A DNA stretch of 64,000 bases, taken from NCBI GenBank assembly GCA_949284685.1, contig CASDWE010000002.1, positions 147,064-211,063 of the forward strand, written 5' to 3'. The notes beneath the pieces are model-generated. The model worked only from the letters and a program-made list of their open reading frames with translations, ran no database searches and was not told the origin of the DNA. Source of the DNA: an uncultured bacterium. GTDB lineage: Bacteria > Bacillota_I > Bacilli_A > RFN20 > CAG-826. A program made the position numbers and the translations under genes. Positions 55,271-64,000 of the stretch are shown here, one piece after another; position 1 is the first letter of the stretch; each line of letters starts with the position of its first letter.

Positions 55271-57088
55271 TTATGCCTCTACAACTGGATAAAAATAGTG
55301 AACATATGCAGTAACATCAACACGTAAAGTAATTTCTTGGCAATCTAAAGAGATGTCGCCGCTATTATATGCATATGGATAATCTGGGTTTGTTAAATTA
55401 GAAACAATTAATTGAGAGCCATTTAACGAATAAGTAAAATCAGTTTCAATTATTTCGTTGCCTGAATAAAAACGTAAATGTGCGGTCGTTTCACTTACAA
55501 ATGTCAAATCAGCACTTCCGCCTTGATACAACGAATCCCAATGATATTCTGTGTTCATTAATATAGCAATTCTATCTTCATCAGTTAGTTCATCTTTAAT
55601 ATTATAAGTGACATCATAAGAGACTTCTCCACTTTTAAATGTAACGGTAACTGATTTTGAAGAATTATTTGCTAATACTTGGTATTCAAGCTCAATCATT
55701 GTTGAATAAGTAGCAACCTTGGTTATTGATAAAACACTAGAATCGCTTATTTCCCAAGTTAGATTATCTAAGCCGGCTTCTCTTGGTTCAACACCGACAT
55801 AAATGCTATCGTAAGTTTGTCCAACATAAATTGAATAAATAGGATTATCATCGCTATCATAATCTAATTCAATATCACTAGTAGCGTGTGTATAAGTAAT
55901 CGATTCAACATCAGGAATACCAGCAGCGACACTAACATTTAAAACAACACCAGTTTGGCTTTCAATAGTTAATGTTGCTCTACCAGCAGCAGTAACTTCA
56001 AATACATTTCCGCTTATTACAAATGCAGGGTTAGATGATTCAACAGCGTTCATAGATAAGTCTACTGCTAAAGATGGTTCGTATACGCTAGCTTCAAATG
56101 CTAAAAATATACCGACAGGAACATCGTTTAAATCAACATAAACTTTTTCACCATTATCATAATAAAAGCCTTTAACTTCACTTACGCTTGCTAAAAAGTA
56201 ATTACTTGGGTCCATATCAATATTAGAATTAGCAAACGATGTTCTTTCATCATAACTAACCGTATATGTATCGTCAATTGTGATAACATAATTTTCGCCA
56301 TAATCTACACTAGTGTGAAGCTCAGCACTTATAATTCGATCATCATCAAATGTTAATAAAAACGTGTATGTGTATTTTAAATCATCTACTTCAAAAATAA
56401 AATCTTGTAATTCATAAAATTGATTTCCGTCTTTAACATATGAAAGAACATATGGAATATTACCATTTGCCTGACTTAACATAACAGCGATAAAGTTGCT
56501 AGCAATTAAACTAACTTGTTTATTAATTTGACCAATAACAGAGCCTTGTGCTAAATAATCGCTACCTTCCACTAAACCAGGCATTTCACTTTCATATACT
56601 GGTAGTCTTGTCGCATCATCACGCCAATTTTGATATTGTGCCCCATCATTATTAAAATCTGTTACAAAATAAATTACTTTTTGATTTGAGATAGTTTCCG
56701 TTTTAACAATATGTCGATATGTATCTTCTTTATATGAATTGTCAGTATCGCTATCTGGATAATTAAGTGTATTTTTACCAGTTGCATATCCAACTTCATC
56801 ATCATAAACAGTCCATTCCTCGTCATAAGTGTAAATGGCTGTGTCACCACGGTTTTCATCACCATGATAGACAATTTTACTCGCGTTTCTTACTTCGTTA
56901 GCGTAATATTGCTGTGTTAATAATGTTTGCAAATCGCTAGAAAGAATTTGATCAACATTTTGAGAAGATGTTGATGTATTAGAAGATGCGGAATTAGAAC
57001 TACTTGAAATTGTTTCAGGTGTACAAGCAGTTAATCCAAGAACTAATACACTTGCAATAGATAAAATAGAAAACAATTTTCTTTTCAT
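55271..57088 (-). CDS. Large multidomain lipoprotein, unknown function
   Basis: 605 aa with lipobox LTAC (Cys22) and a Ser/Asn/Thr linker. An N-terminal beta-rich domain (about 50-290) resembles those of the two upstream neighbours. Ig-like bacterial domains follow (about 330-490, with LTIESQTGVVLNVSVAAG). A C-terminal lipocalin-like beta domain (about 495-605) contains ADLTFVSETTAHLRFYSG. Binding rather than catalysis is likely, but the ligand is unknown. It lies 4 nt downstream of the preceding gene. Confidence 0.7.
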   Translation of the reverse strand: MKRKLFSILSIASVLVLGLTACTPETISSSSNSASSNTSTSSQNVDQILSSDLQTLLTQQYYANEVRNASKIVYHGDENRGDTAIYTYDEEWTVYDDEVGYATGKNTLNYPDSDTDNSYKEDTYRHIVKTETISNQKVIYFVTDFNNDGAQYQNWRDDATRLPVYESEMPGLVEGSDYLAQGSVIGQINKQVSLIASNFIAVMLSQANGNIPYVLSYVKDGNQFYELQDFIFEVDDLKYTYTFLLTFDDDRIISAELHTSVDYGENYVITIDDTYTVSYDERTSFANSNIDMDPSNYFLASVSEVKGFYYDNGEKVYVDLNDVPVGIFLAFEASVYEPSLAVDLSMNAVESSNPAFVISGNVFEVTAAGRATLTIESQTGVVLNVSVAAGIPDVESITYTHATSDIELDYDSDDNPIYSIYVGQTYDSIYVGVEPREAGLDNLTWEISDSSVLSITKVATYSTMIELEYQVLANNSSKSVTVTFKSGEVSYDVTYNIKDELTDEDRIAILMNTEYHWDSLYQGGSADLTFVSETTAHLRFYSGNEIIETDFTYSLNGSQLIVSNLTNPDYPYAYNSGDISLDCQEITLRVDVTAYVHYFYPVVEA

Positions 57089-57092
57089 ACTT

Positions 57093-58931
57093 TTACTCCT
57101 TTACTAAATCACTTAAAACATTTGCACCAAAGAAATCAGTGCATGTAAGTTGAAGACGGGCGCTTTTCCCATCAAGCCATAACCACATTGTATTATAGTC
57201 ATAAACTGTCCAGTCAGCGGTTATTTCAGAAATAAGAATTTCTACACGATCTATATAACCACTATTTTCGTTAACAGACCAAGTGAATTGATATGGTTGA
57301 TTTGGGACAAATAACATGCCTGTATCATCGCTTTGACATGTGAATTGTCCGCTGTTATCATCAAAAAACTCAATTTTTGCAGCGTTTTCAATATAATTTT
57401 CATTATTTTGATCTAACATTGGACCATACCAAGTACCAATTAAATTTGCGATAACTTCTTCTTTTGATTTTTGTTCAATTACTTCATATTCTATCGTAGT
57501 GGAAATATCAGGATTATTTACACATCTAACGGTTAATTTGACATCACCAAGTGCAATATTTGTTACACTATAGTAATTGTTTTCATCTGGTCCATTTAAC
57601 TTTGCGGTTTCAGGGGTGTTATTAATAATTTCAAAAGAATCTAATGTGTTGTCAGGATAAACTGTAACATAAATATCTTCTGTATCATTTAAGTAATGAT
57701 ATTGTGAATAAATTTTAGCTTCAATTCTTTCCATACTAGGAGCTTTGACTGTAACTTGTAATGTTTTGCTAATAGTTTTGTTTTCATTAGTAATAGTTAA
57801 TGTTGTCGTGCCTTCTCCAACACTGCTAGCAATGCCATTACTAACTCTTATAACTCCACTATTGGAACTAGCACTAATTGTTAAATCAGTATCTAAAGCG
57901 TTAATAGGTGTAACTTCTTTAACTTGTGCAATTAAATAACGATCATAAGCAATTGAATCATTATCTTGAAGAATAGGTGTTTCACCACTTACTTCATAAG
58001 CATAAATCGCAGGAACAAAATCAGTCATAAAATAATCTAATGGATTTAAAAAATCATTGTTATATGTTTGTTTTGTCCCTAATGTGACTATAGTATTATC
58101 ATTTATTGAATAGATAACAAAACTTTCTTCAGTTGTATCACCAGTTACATCATCAATAATAAATTGATGTTCAGAATATTCAAAATTAAATTCTAACAAA
58201 TTTCCATCTTTATCAAATAAAATACCGATGTTGCAAACAAAACCAAAATCAATAGAAGAAATGGTTTCTGTCCATGATTGATTTATTTGATATGAAAAAG
58301 AGCCGTTTGTTGTATCGATAGTGGGTTCAATATCGTCAAAACCTTTGATAATTTGACCAGATAAATATGTATCGTAATAACTTAACAAAGTGCTAACAGC
58401 GTTAACAGATGTCAATTCTAATAAATAATTAGACATTGAGGATGTAAAATCAACGCTTGTCGCGTAATCGTTTTCTTTTCCATTTTCAAAGTCAACAATT
58501 GAATAAATTTTATTATCTAATAAAGTTGTGATTCCTTTATAATTATCCTTTTGAGTTGTTTCATCTACACCATTATTGCGTGTTGTTGTTTGTGTTCCAC
58601 TTACAGTAAGCGTGGTGTCGAAATAAGATATACCACTTGAGACATCGCTAATAGTTGTGGACGAGTATTGAGTTTGTTCAAATTGAGACATGTTTTTTTC
58701 AAACGAAACCCCATTTTCAACTTCTAAATCAAGACCATCGGTTTCTAAATATGCAAATATATCAGTTATCGAATGAAAAACATCAATATTTGGCAATATA
58801 TCTTCATTGGAACTTGAAGTTGAAGAAGATGTAGATGAATTTATTATGCTTGAACTAGATGTATCATTATTGTTACAACCAACTAACAGAAGTGAAGTTG
58901 CAACTAGTAGTGCTACTTTTTTTAAATGCAT
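57093..58931 (-). CDS. Large multidomain lipoprotein, unknown function
   Basis: About 612 aa from the ATG at 58931, which has AGGAGAG upstream and leads directly into a signal peptide with lipobox LVGC. A longer reading from 59006 would bury the signal peptide and is rejected. After a Ser/Thr linker come a beta-rich N-terminal domain, a Big_2-like domain (about 360-410, EGTTTLTITNENKTISKTLQ) and a second Ig-like domain. A C-terminal domain begins LIGTWYGPM and contains KIEFFDDNSGQFTCQ, matching the ends of its neighbours. No enzyme motif is seen. Confidence 0.72.
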   Translation of the reverse strand: MHLKKVALLVATSLLLVGCNNNDTSSSSIINSSTSSSTSSSNEDILPNIDVFHSITDIFAYLETDGLDLEVENGVSFEKNMSQFEQTQYSSTTISDVSSGISYFDTTLTVSGTQTTTRNNGVDETTQKDNYKGITTLLDNKIYSIVDFENGKENDYATSVDFTSSMSNYLLELTSVNAVSTLLSYYDTYLSGQIIKGFDDIEPTIDTTNGSFSYQINQSWTETISSIDFGFVCNIGILFDKDGNLLEFNFEYSEHQFIIDDVTGDTTEESFVIYSINDNTIVTLGTKQTYNNDFLNPLDYFMTDFVPAIYAYEVSGETPILQDNDSIAYDRYLIAQVKEVTPINALDTDLTISASSNSGVIRVSNGIASSVGEGTTTLTITNENKTISKTLQVTVKAPSMERIEAKIYSQYHYLNDTEDIYVTVYPDNTLDSFEIINNTPETAKLNGPDENNYYSVTNIALGDVKLTVRCVNNPDISTTIEYEVIEQKSKEEVIANLIGTWYGPMLDQNNENYIENAAKIEFFDDNSGQFTCQSDDTGMLFVPNQPYQFTWSVNENSGYIDRVEILISEITADWTVYDYNTMWLWLDGKSARLQLTCTDFFGANVLSDLVKE

Positions 58932-59020
58932 ATATTGTTTCTCTCCTATTTTTCTACTTATAGTAATCAAAGACGCCTTCAAAAGAAGACGTCTATGATG
59001 TTTCAAATTTTAATATTTAG

Positions 59021-61450
59021 TTACGCTTGTGGTTGTTCGATAGTGGTTCTTGTGATAAGTGCAAAATCATAACTATAAGCATAACCACCATTGTAACTAA
59101 TAGATAAACTTACTGATGAGATTGAAGCAAAAGAAACTTCTTCAATATTATAACGAGCGGAATCATCATCTGGTGTGACGGTAACTTCTAATGTAGATTC
59201 GTCAACTGACCAAGTAAAAGTTGAATAATAATCAGTTCCACTTTCGTTAACATGCATAATGCCTGTGTTGTCGCTATTGAAATTGACCCAGTATTCATCA
59301 GTATATTCGGAATAATTTAATGTATTGGATGTTAAAATAGATGTAATTTCACTAGCGCTTTCAGGAACTCTAAAATCAACACGATCACCAAATACTAAAT
59401 CCATATCATAATCGCTACCAAAATAATGGGCAACAGCGAATAAGTTATTTTCATCAACAATTACAAGATTAGTAAATGGAGAGAATCCTCCAGTTGTAGC
59501 GGATGGATTATCAAATACTGTATCAATAGTTAAATTGACTTCATCAATTTCCCAAGTAAATGAAATTGGATCACCGCTATCGACTTGATAATATCCACGT
59601 CCATTTTCTTCAAAGGTAATTGTATGATCGCTATAATAAGCATCACCTTTTAAAGACATTGTGAACAATTTTTCTTTAACAACTTCAACATCTGGTTTTT
59701 CACTAGCGACCAATTGAAGAACTACGCTTAATTCTGGATTAGCACTAGATGTAATTAATAATGATAAATCGCCAACTGAAGCAGGTGTTATGCCAAATAC
59801 GCCATTACCTTTATCGACAATATTGGCTTGAATAGAACTTGATTCATCCACTACTACTGTCACATCTTGTGAAGCTTCAGCAGGTAAAATAGAAACTGTT
59901 AAGTCTGTTTCTTGCTCAATGAAAATGGTAGAACCATTTGTTAAAGATGTAGAAATAACATGTGGTTGAGCAGGAGTAGAAGTAAGCGCAACAGTCTTAA
60001 TTTCACCTAAACCATTATCGAAATATAATTCAAAATTGCCTTCTTTTAAAATACGAGCTTCTTGACCATTAACTTCGACAAATCCTTCTGTTCCACCAAC
60101 TAAAATTGGAGCGTTAACCCATGGATTATCATCTTTAACAGTAAATCCAAATGATAATGTAGAGCCTGCTTCAACAGTGCCATCTGCCACTGCTAAATAT
60201 TCAGAAACGCCATCAACTTTCATATATGTTCTAACATCATAATTGCTAGGTGCATAATATGTTGGATCAAGAACTGGTTCGACATGTAGTTTGTATCCAC
60301 GAACAAAGTCAAAGTTGGTATAAACATCTAAAATTGGAGTAGCATCACTTGCTAATTCACCCAATGTTTCATCGTAATCATTGATATCATATTCAGTTCT
60401 TGTGTAATGAGCGGAATTTAAGAAGCCATCACCATCAAATGTTAGTAACATTTCACCAATACGATAAGATGAATATCCAACATAAGTTCCATAAACAGTT
60501 GTAGTGTAAGTTTTTTTATCACTATTTACTTGACTAGAAACTTTAACTTCATCATAGGAATATTTATCACCAAATTCATCATTTGTGAAAAATTCCTCCA
60601 CTAATAAATCGACCAAACCATAACTTGACACTAATTTACTAGCTTGACTTTGATAAATATGATTGTCATCTAAAGTTGGAGCTTCTTCGCCTTCTTGTAA
60701 AGTTGGATCTGCTACCACTAATTTAAATTCAGGTTCAACGCTTAATGATTCATAACTTGAACTAGTGGTAATTGAATAATAATGTTCTTCATCATACATT
60801 CCACGTTGAACAGAAAGATGTTCACTAATCGTGGAAGTATCGCTAGATAATGTATAACCATTCATCATTAAAACATTATTTTTACCTGCTACTACTTCAT
60901 AATGTGTAATATCATCTGTATCAAAATCATATGTTGAATCCAAAGTCGCGGATTTCATATAAGTTCCTTCAACAGCACTTGCGTATGCTAATCTTTCTTT
61001 TAATGTGTCATAAGAAGTAGGAACATCTTCTTGTTTAACATCGCTGACGTTTAATAAACTACCATCACCAATACTATTAGTGGCGACAGTAATTGTTGTG
61101 TCTTTATTAGGCATAACAAATGAATAATTGTTGTTTTCAAGTTTAACAACATTTGTGTCGCTAACACTGACGCTTACAATTTCGTATAGATCATTTGTTA
61201 GGACAACACTAAATTCAACACTGCTTCCAGCTGCATATAAACCATTTTCTTTTGCGCTGGTAACCAAAGTAACATCGACACCCTCACCTTTATTAATACC
61301 GACTGCATAATCAGTAACAACAGGATTTGGCTGCGATGATGTAGTAGTAGACGATTGAGACATTGAACTAGAACTTTCAGTTGAAGTACATCCGACTAAG
61401 GCCCCAGTCATTAAGGCGACTACTGCTACTGCACTAAGTACTTTTTTCAT
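59021..61450 (-). CDS. Large multidomain lipoprotein, unknown function (first of four)
   Basis: 809 aa with lipobox LVGC (Cys21), then a Ser/Thr/Gln linker. There is an early Ig-like domain (about 55-125) and a beta-rich domain (about 140-430) like those of the downstream genes. Big_2-like domains cover about 430-620. The C-terminal lipocalin-like domain seems duplicated (ITFEENGRGYYQ at about 630 and VNFNSDNTGIMHV at about 740). It heads the operon and has a consensus promoter with an overlapping dyad and a GGGAGG ribosome site. Confidence 0.72.
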   Translation of the reverse strand: MKKVLSAVAVVALMTGALVGCTSTESSSSMSQSSTTTSSQPNPVVTDYAVGINKGEGVDVTLVTSAKENGLYAAGSSVEFSVVLTNDLYEIVSVSVSDTNVVKLENNNYSFVMPNKDTTITVATNSIGDGSLLNVSDVKQEDVPTSYDTLKERLAYASAVEGTYMKSATLDSTYDFDTDDITHYEVVAGKNNVLMMNGYTLSSDTSTISEHLSVQRGMYDEEHYYSITTSSSYESLSVEPEFKLVVADPTLQEGEEAPTLDDNHIYQSQASKLVSSYGLVDLLVEEFFTNDEFGDKYSYDEVKVSSQVNSDKKTYTTTVYGTYVGYSSYRIGEMLLTFDGDGFLNSAHYTRTEYDINDYDETLGELASDATPILDVYTNFDFVRGYKLHVEPVLDPTYYAPSNYDVRTYMKVDGVSEYLAVADGTVEAGSTLSFGFTVKDDNPWVNAPILVGGTEGFVEVNGQEARILKEGNFELYFDNGLGEIKTVALTSTPAQPHVISTSLTNGSTIFIEQETDLTVSILPAEASQDVTVVVDESSSIQANIVDKGNGVFGITPASVGDLSLLITSSANPELSVVLQLVASEKPDVEVVKEKLFTMSLKGDAYYSDHTITFEENGRGYYQVDSGDPISFTWEIDEVNLTIDTVFDNPSATTGGFSPFTNLVIVDENNLFAVAHYFGSDYDMDLVFGDRVDFRVPESASEITSILTSNTLNYSEYTDEYWVNFNSDNTGIMHVNESGTDYYSTFTWSVDESTLEVTVTPDDDSARYNIEEVSFASISSVSLSISYNGGYAYSYDFALITRTTIEQPQA

Positions 61451-61478
61451 CTTTAAGACCTCCCTTAAATATAAGCAA

Positions 61479-61516
61479 AAGATACGCCGTTAGATTACAT
61501 TTGTCAAGCAAATGTA
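61479..61516 (-). promoter_or_regulatory. Promoter of the four-lipoprotein operon with overlapping dyad
   Basis: TTGACA (61502-61507) and TATCTT (61479-61484) are separated by 17 nt. A perfect inverted repeat ACATTTG-TCAAG-CAAATGT (61498-61516) overlaps the -35 box, placing a possible repressor site on the promoter. Confidence 0.75.
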
Positions 61517-61517
61517 T

Positions 61518-61544
61518 TAAAAAAGCTGTCAATGAGACAGCTTA
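61518..61544 (-). terminator. Terminator after nusG
   Basis: On the minus strand AAGCTGTC pairs with GACAGCTT across a 5-nt loop, followed by a T run. It separates rpmG-secE-nusG from the lipoprotein operon. Confidence 0.85.
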
Positions 61545-61567
61545 TCAAGTTCTACTTATATTACTAA

Positions 61568-62173
61568 TTATAATATATTGGATTTTTCAATATTCGAGAA
61601 TTCAACATCGAATGTCGAAGCTCTACCAAAGAATGTCGCTTCAACAACAACCATTCCTTTTTCTTTATCAATAGAAATGATTTTTCCTTCGGTACCTTCA
61701 AATGGTCCATTAATGATTTTAACATAAACGCCTTCTTTATAACGATCATACATGGAATCATCAACAACACCCATTCTTTTTAAGACAGGTTCAATTTGTT
61801 CGCGTGGAATTGGGAATGGCTTTGTGCCTTTTCCAGATGAACCAACAAAACCAGTAACACCCGGGGTGTTTCTTACAACATACCAAGCATAATCAGTCAT
61901 AATCATTTCAACAAAAACATAACCAGAATAAATAATTTTCATTCTTGTTTTTCCAGTTGGTTTGCCATCTTTCATTACTGGCACTTCTTCTTCTGGAACT
62001 ATAATACGAAATACCAAATCTTGTAGTCCCATTGATTCAACACGTTTTATAAGATTATCTTGAACTTTCTTTTCGTGAGTAGAATAAGTATTAACAACAT
62101 ACCATTCTTTTTCACCTAAACCACTTTTGTGTTCTGGATTAGTATCTAATAATACACCTTGATTTTGGCTCAT
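61568..62173 (-). CDS. nusG: Transcription elongation/antitermination factor NusG
   Basis: 201 aa. The N-terminal NGN domain (about 23-130) contains EWYVVNTYSTHEKKVQDNL and VRNTPGVTGFVG. The C-terminal KOW domain follows with VKIINGPFEGTEGKI. NusG binds the RNA polymerase clamp and couples it to partners such as Rho or S10. It lies 21 nt after secE. Confidence 0.98.
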   Translation of the reverse strand: MSQNQGVLLDTNPEHKSGLGEKEWYVVNTYSTHEKKVQDNLIKRVESMGLQDLVFRIIVPEEEVPVMKDGKPTGKTRMKIIYSGYVFVEMIMTDYAWYVVRNTPGVTGFVGSSGKGTKPFPIPREQIEPVLKRMGVVDDSMYDRYKEGVYVKIINGPFEGTEGKIISIDKEKGMVVVEATFFGRASTFDVEFSNIEKSNIL

Positions 62174-62194
62174 AACTTTCTCCTACTCCTACAA

Positions 62195-62395
62195 TTATTT
62201 ATTTAATGTTGAGAAGGCATCTCTTAATAATTCTAATAATGTATTACCTGCCCAATCCTCTAACCATAAAATTAATCCAGCAAAAATAGCAATAACTAAA
62301 ACTGTAATAACACTTGCTATCATAATATCTCTTTTTGGCCATCTTACACGGCGACCTTCTTTAACAACTTCGCCAGTAAATTTTTTTAAACCCAT
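62195..62395 (-). CDS. secE: Preprotein translocase subunit SecE
   Basis: 66 aa, the short Gram-positive form. An amphipathic GEVVKEGRRVRWPKR segment precedes a single membrane helix (about 26-46). It stabilises SecY in the export channel used by the many lipoproteins here. Its position between rpmG and nusG is the conserved one. Confidence 0.96.
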   Translation of the reverse strand: MGLKKFTGEVVKEGRRVRWPKRDIMIASVITVLVIAIFAGLILWLEDWAGNTLLELLRDAFSTLNK

Positions 62396-62410
62396 AATAT
62401 TGTTTCTCCT

Positions 62411-62560
62411 TTATTTGGACTGCTTGTGAATAGTGTACTTATTACAACGGGGACAAAATTTATTAATTTCTAAACGTTGTTTTTGCTCGCCTTTTTTAAC
62501 TGTTGTTACGTAGTTTCTTGACAAGCATTCGCTGCAAATTAAAATCACTTTTTCTCTCAT
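62411..62560 (-). CDS. rpmG: 50S ribosomal protein L33
   Basis: A 49-aa [23 protein letters not shown] in its first 20 residues, ending HKQSK. The CSEC and CPRC pairs make it the zinc-binding L33 type. It starts 33 nt after the -10 box and precedes secE by 15 nt, the standard rpmG-secE-nusG order. Confidence 0.96.
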   Translation of the reverse strand: MREKVILICSECLSRNYVTTVKKGEQKQRLEINKFCPRCNKYTIHKQSK

Positions 62561-62593
62561 CTAAAGCCTCACTATTTTAATTTAAGCAAAAAT

Positions 62594-62622
62594 ATTATAT
62601 TTTTCAATATCTATCTTGTCAA
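62594..62622 (-). promoter_or_regulatory. Consensus promoter for rpmG-secE-nusG
   Basis: TTGACA (62617-62622) and TATAAT (62594-62599) on the minus strand, with an ideal 17-nt spacer: a perfect sigma-A promoter. Confidence 0.9.
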
Positions 62623-62680
62623 CATATTTAAATAAAAAATCACACGTAAAGCAAAAGCACTTGATACATCAGTGAATTTT

Positions 62681-63682
62681 CTACTTGATAGCATTGATTT
62701 CCTTTTCCAACCGCGCCACTGCGCTCATGATTTCCTCAAAACTCGGTTTTTCACCGAATAGCATATTTTGCATGTGTTCGTAATCCGAACGGAGCTTTAC
62801 GACATTATATTCGGGCGGCAGTAATTTCATCGTACCGCGTTTTGCAAGGTCGTACCTTGCCCACGGACAATGGTAAAATTTGTCTTTGAACCGCACAACA
62901 TGTTCTAACAGGTCGTTATCCTGCAAGGCGTTATCTTTTACAGGACTTTGCATCATTTTATATAGATCGTAATAATGCCGCGAATATCTTAACGGAAATG
63001 GCCGGTCTTTGGGGCGAAACGCCTCTCTATGTAAAATCGTGACCTTTTCCCAAAACGTACGTTCCGGCAAAACGGTCAAAACTTCCGTTGATGGTTGCTC
63101 AAAAAGTCGTGCATATTGTTCAGCGGCGTATGGCGTGATCATCGTATATTTGACGGGCGTCCAAGCGGCAAGCGCGCCTATTTCAAGGCGGATTTCTTGA
63201 AGGATTGATGTGTCGGAAAAACTGTTCGGATATATAATCTTTACCGTCTGCGGGTCGTCGCTATCGATATAGCAATGAAGATTCTCACCAAGTTCGGCAG
63301 TCAGATCGGAAGCGATCGCCGGAAGAAACGTATCACGCAAAAATACTTCAGCGCGGGCATTTGCTTCTTTGTTGAACGTGTCCTGTTTGGTGTTGCTGCG
63401 TTGTTCCCACGGTTCGTTGATGCCGTATCCGAGAACGCGCCAATCGAGGATCAAATCGATATCTTCCGAAAATCGTTCTATAAGGCCATATGCCTTTGAT
63501 AAACTCGTACCGCCTTTGAATGCGATTTTGTCTTTCCAAGTGCAGCGGTGAAAAAGATAATCGAGCATATAGCATACCCAAAAATCTTTTTCGACAATGG
63601 CATCCGTCATGCCTGTTTTAGCAGCTGTATTATGGAAGAGCGCTTTTCTGTCGCGCTCATTGATCTTTGCGATATTTCTCAT
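62681..63682 (-). CDS. AbiEii-type nucleotidyltransferase toxin
   Basis: 333 aa. The polymerase-beta-like nucleotidyltransferase motif KGGTSLSKAYGLIERFSEDI with the following DL gives the GG-S...DxD pattern (about 57-77). A Lys/Arg-rich middle and the PLRYSRHYYDLYKM segment are typical of AbiEii/AbiGii (DUF1814). In AbiE systems this toxin modifies tRNA or related substrates and causes phage-triggered growth arrest. It overlaps the antitoxin-type gene by 4 nt (ATGA). Codon use is visibly more GC-rich than anywhere else in the window, which suggests horizontal acquisition. Confidence 0.88.
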   Translation of the reverse strand: MRNIAKINERDRKALFHNTAAKTGMTDAIVEKDFWVCYMLDYLFHRCTWKDKIAFKGGTSLSKAYGLIERFSEDIDLILDWRVLGYGINEPWEQRSNTKQDTFNKEANARAEVFLRDTFLPAIASDLTAELGENLHCYIDSDDPQTVKIIYPNSFSDTSILQEIRLEIGALAAWTPVKYTMITPYAAEQYARLFEQPSTEVLTVLPERTFWEKVTILHREAFRPKDRPFPLRYSRHYYDLYKMMQSPVKDNALQDNDLLEHVVRFKDKFYHCPWARYDLAKRGTMKLLPPEYNVVKLRSDYEHMQNMLFGEKPSFEEIMSAVARLEKEINAIK

Positions 63683-64000
63683 TTTTCACCTCTGCAAATT
63701 TGTTTGATGTATTCGTAGATCCATGAAGTAGCGATTTTTGCTTCGCCCAACATCGTCGTTTTTTCCTCGGTAGAGAATAATTTCCGTAACTTTTCGATCA
63801 CGGTTTTATCGACTTTATTTTTTCCCAATGCTTTTAATGCCTGAATGGTTAGCGCAGTCTTGTAAGAGAATTTCGATATGTCCTTATTCGTCGTCCTTTT
63901 GAAACGGATGACGGTATTATCATAAGAATATTCTTTATAAGGCCCGTCGCTGACATATAGCCAAACGGCAGGAACTTGTGTCGATAAAGCAAGCAAGTTC
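63679..64000 (-). CDS. AbiEi-type antitoxin (DUF6088-like), 5' part outside the window
   Basis: The frame is open to the right edge and ends with TGA at 63679, so only the C-terminal 107 or so codons are present. The segment ALSTQVPAVWLYVSDGP and the following TNKDISKF region match the C-terminal part of AbiEi/DUF6088 antitoxins, which normally have a winged-helix N-terminus that binds the promoter. It is coupled to the toxin gene by a 4-nt overlap and shares its higher GC content. Confidence 0.78.
   Translation of the reverse strand, partial: NLLALSTQVPAVWLYVSDGPYKEYSYDNTVIRFKRTTNKDISKFSYKTALTIQALKALGKNKVDKTVIEKLRKLFSTEEKTTMLGEAKIATSWIYEYIKQICRGEK

Overview
The window comes from a low-GC Bacillota genome close to the wall-less and anaerobic Bacilli lineages (Acholeplasma, RF39/RFN20 or Erysipelotrichales-like). 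The evidence is the AT-rich sequence, Firmicutes-type gene clusters, a pyruvate:ferredoxin oxidoreductase, many large surface lipoproteins with Ser/Thr linkers, and a mycoplasma-like nuclease/ABC transporter operon. The genetic code is standard: Trp is TGG, TGA is used as a stop, and long housekeeping genes are intact. Nearly everything lies on the minus strand; only ktrB-ktrA, a tRNA-Pro and a small broken ORF lie on the plus strand. Family assignments are read from translations and motifs, without database searches.

Layout. (1) 1-10465: whiA (cut by the left edge), rapZ, a lipoprotein, a subtilase-like protein, trxB, an unusually long lgt, and uvrA. This is the Firmicutes uvrA-lgt-trxB-rapZ-whiA neighbourhood with hprK and yvcK missing and two exported proteins inserted. 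(2) 10466-16357: a 20-bp palindrome at uvrA, tRNA-Pro with promoter and terminator, a possible structured RNA, a decayed ORF, a P-loop kinase, nifJ with a Rex-like DNA-binding protein that lacks the NAD domain, and tRNA-Lys. (3) 16385-30241: a nine-gene operon. It encodes a membrane protein, an MsmX/UgpC-type ATPase with an insertion of about 280 residues, two permeases, two solute-binding lipoproteins, a thermonuclease lipoprotein, a zinc-ribbon membrane protein and an OB-fold/repeat lipoprotein. It resembles the Mycoplasma genitalium MG185-MG189 cluster. The likely job is to cut extracellular nucleic acid at the surface and import the products.

(4) 30379-33354: two RDD-type membrane proteins and a ZIP metal transporter. 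(5) 33551-38048: the str operon rpsL-rpsG-fusA-tuf with a separate tuf promoter. (6) 38056-41341: two secreted M6-type metalloprotease lipoproteins. (7) 41625-52110: rplK-rplA-L10 leader-rplJ-rplL-methyltransferase-rpoB-rpoC. RpoB carries Asn at the E. coli 526 position, as in naturally rifampicin-insensitive mollicutes. (8) 52241-61516: the KtrB/KtrA potassium uptake system and, convergent to it, an operon of four large related lipoproteins. (9) 61518-62622: rpmG-secE-nusG with a consensus promoter. (10) 62681-64000: a more GC-rich, probably acquired AbiE-type toxin-antitoxin pair, cut by the right edge.

Common themes are a conserved expression core broken up by blocks of exported proteins, and a surface economy of nuclease, proteases and binding lipoproteins, all needing the Lgt encoded in this same window.
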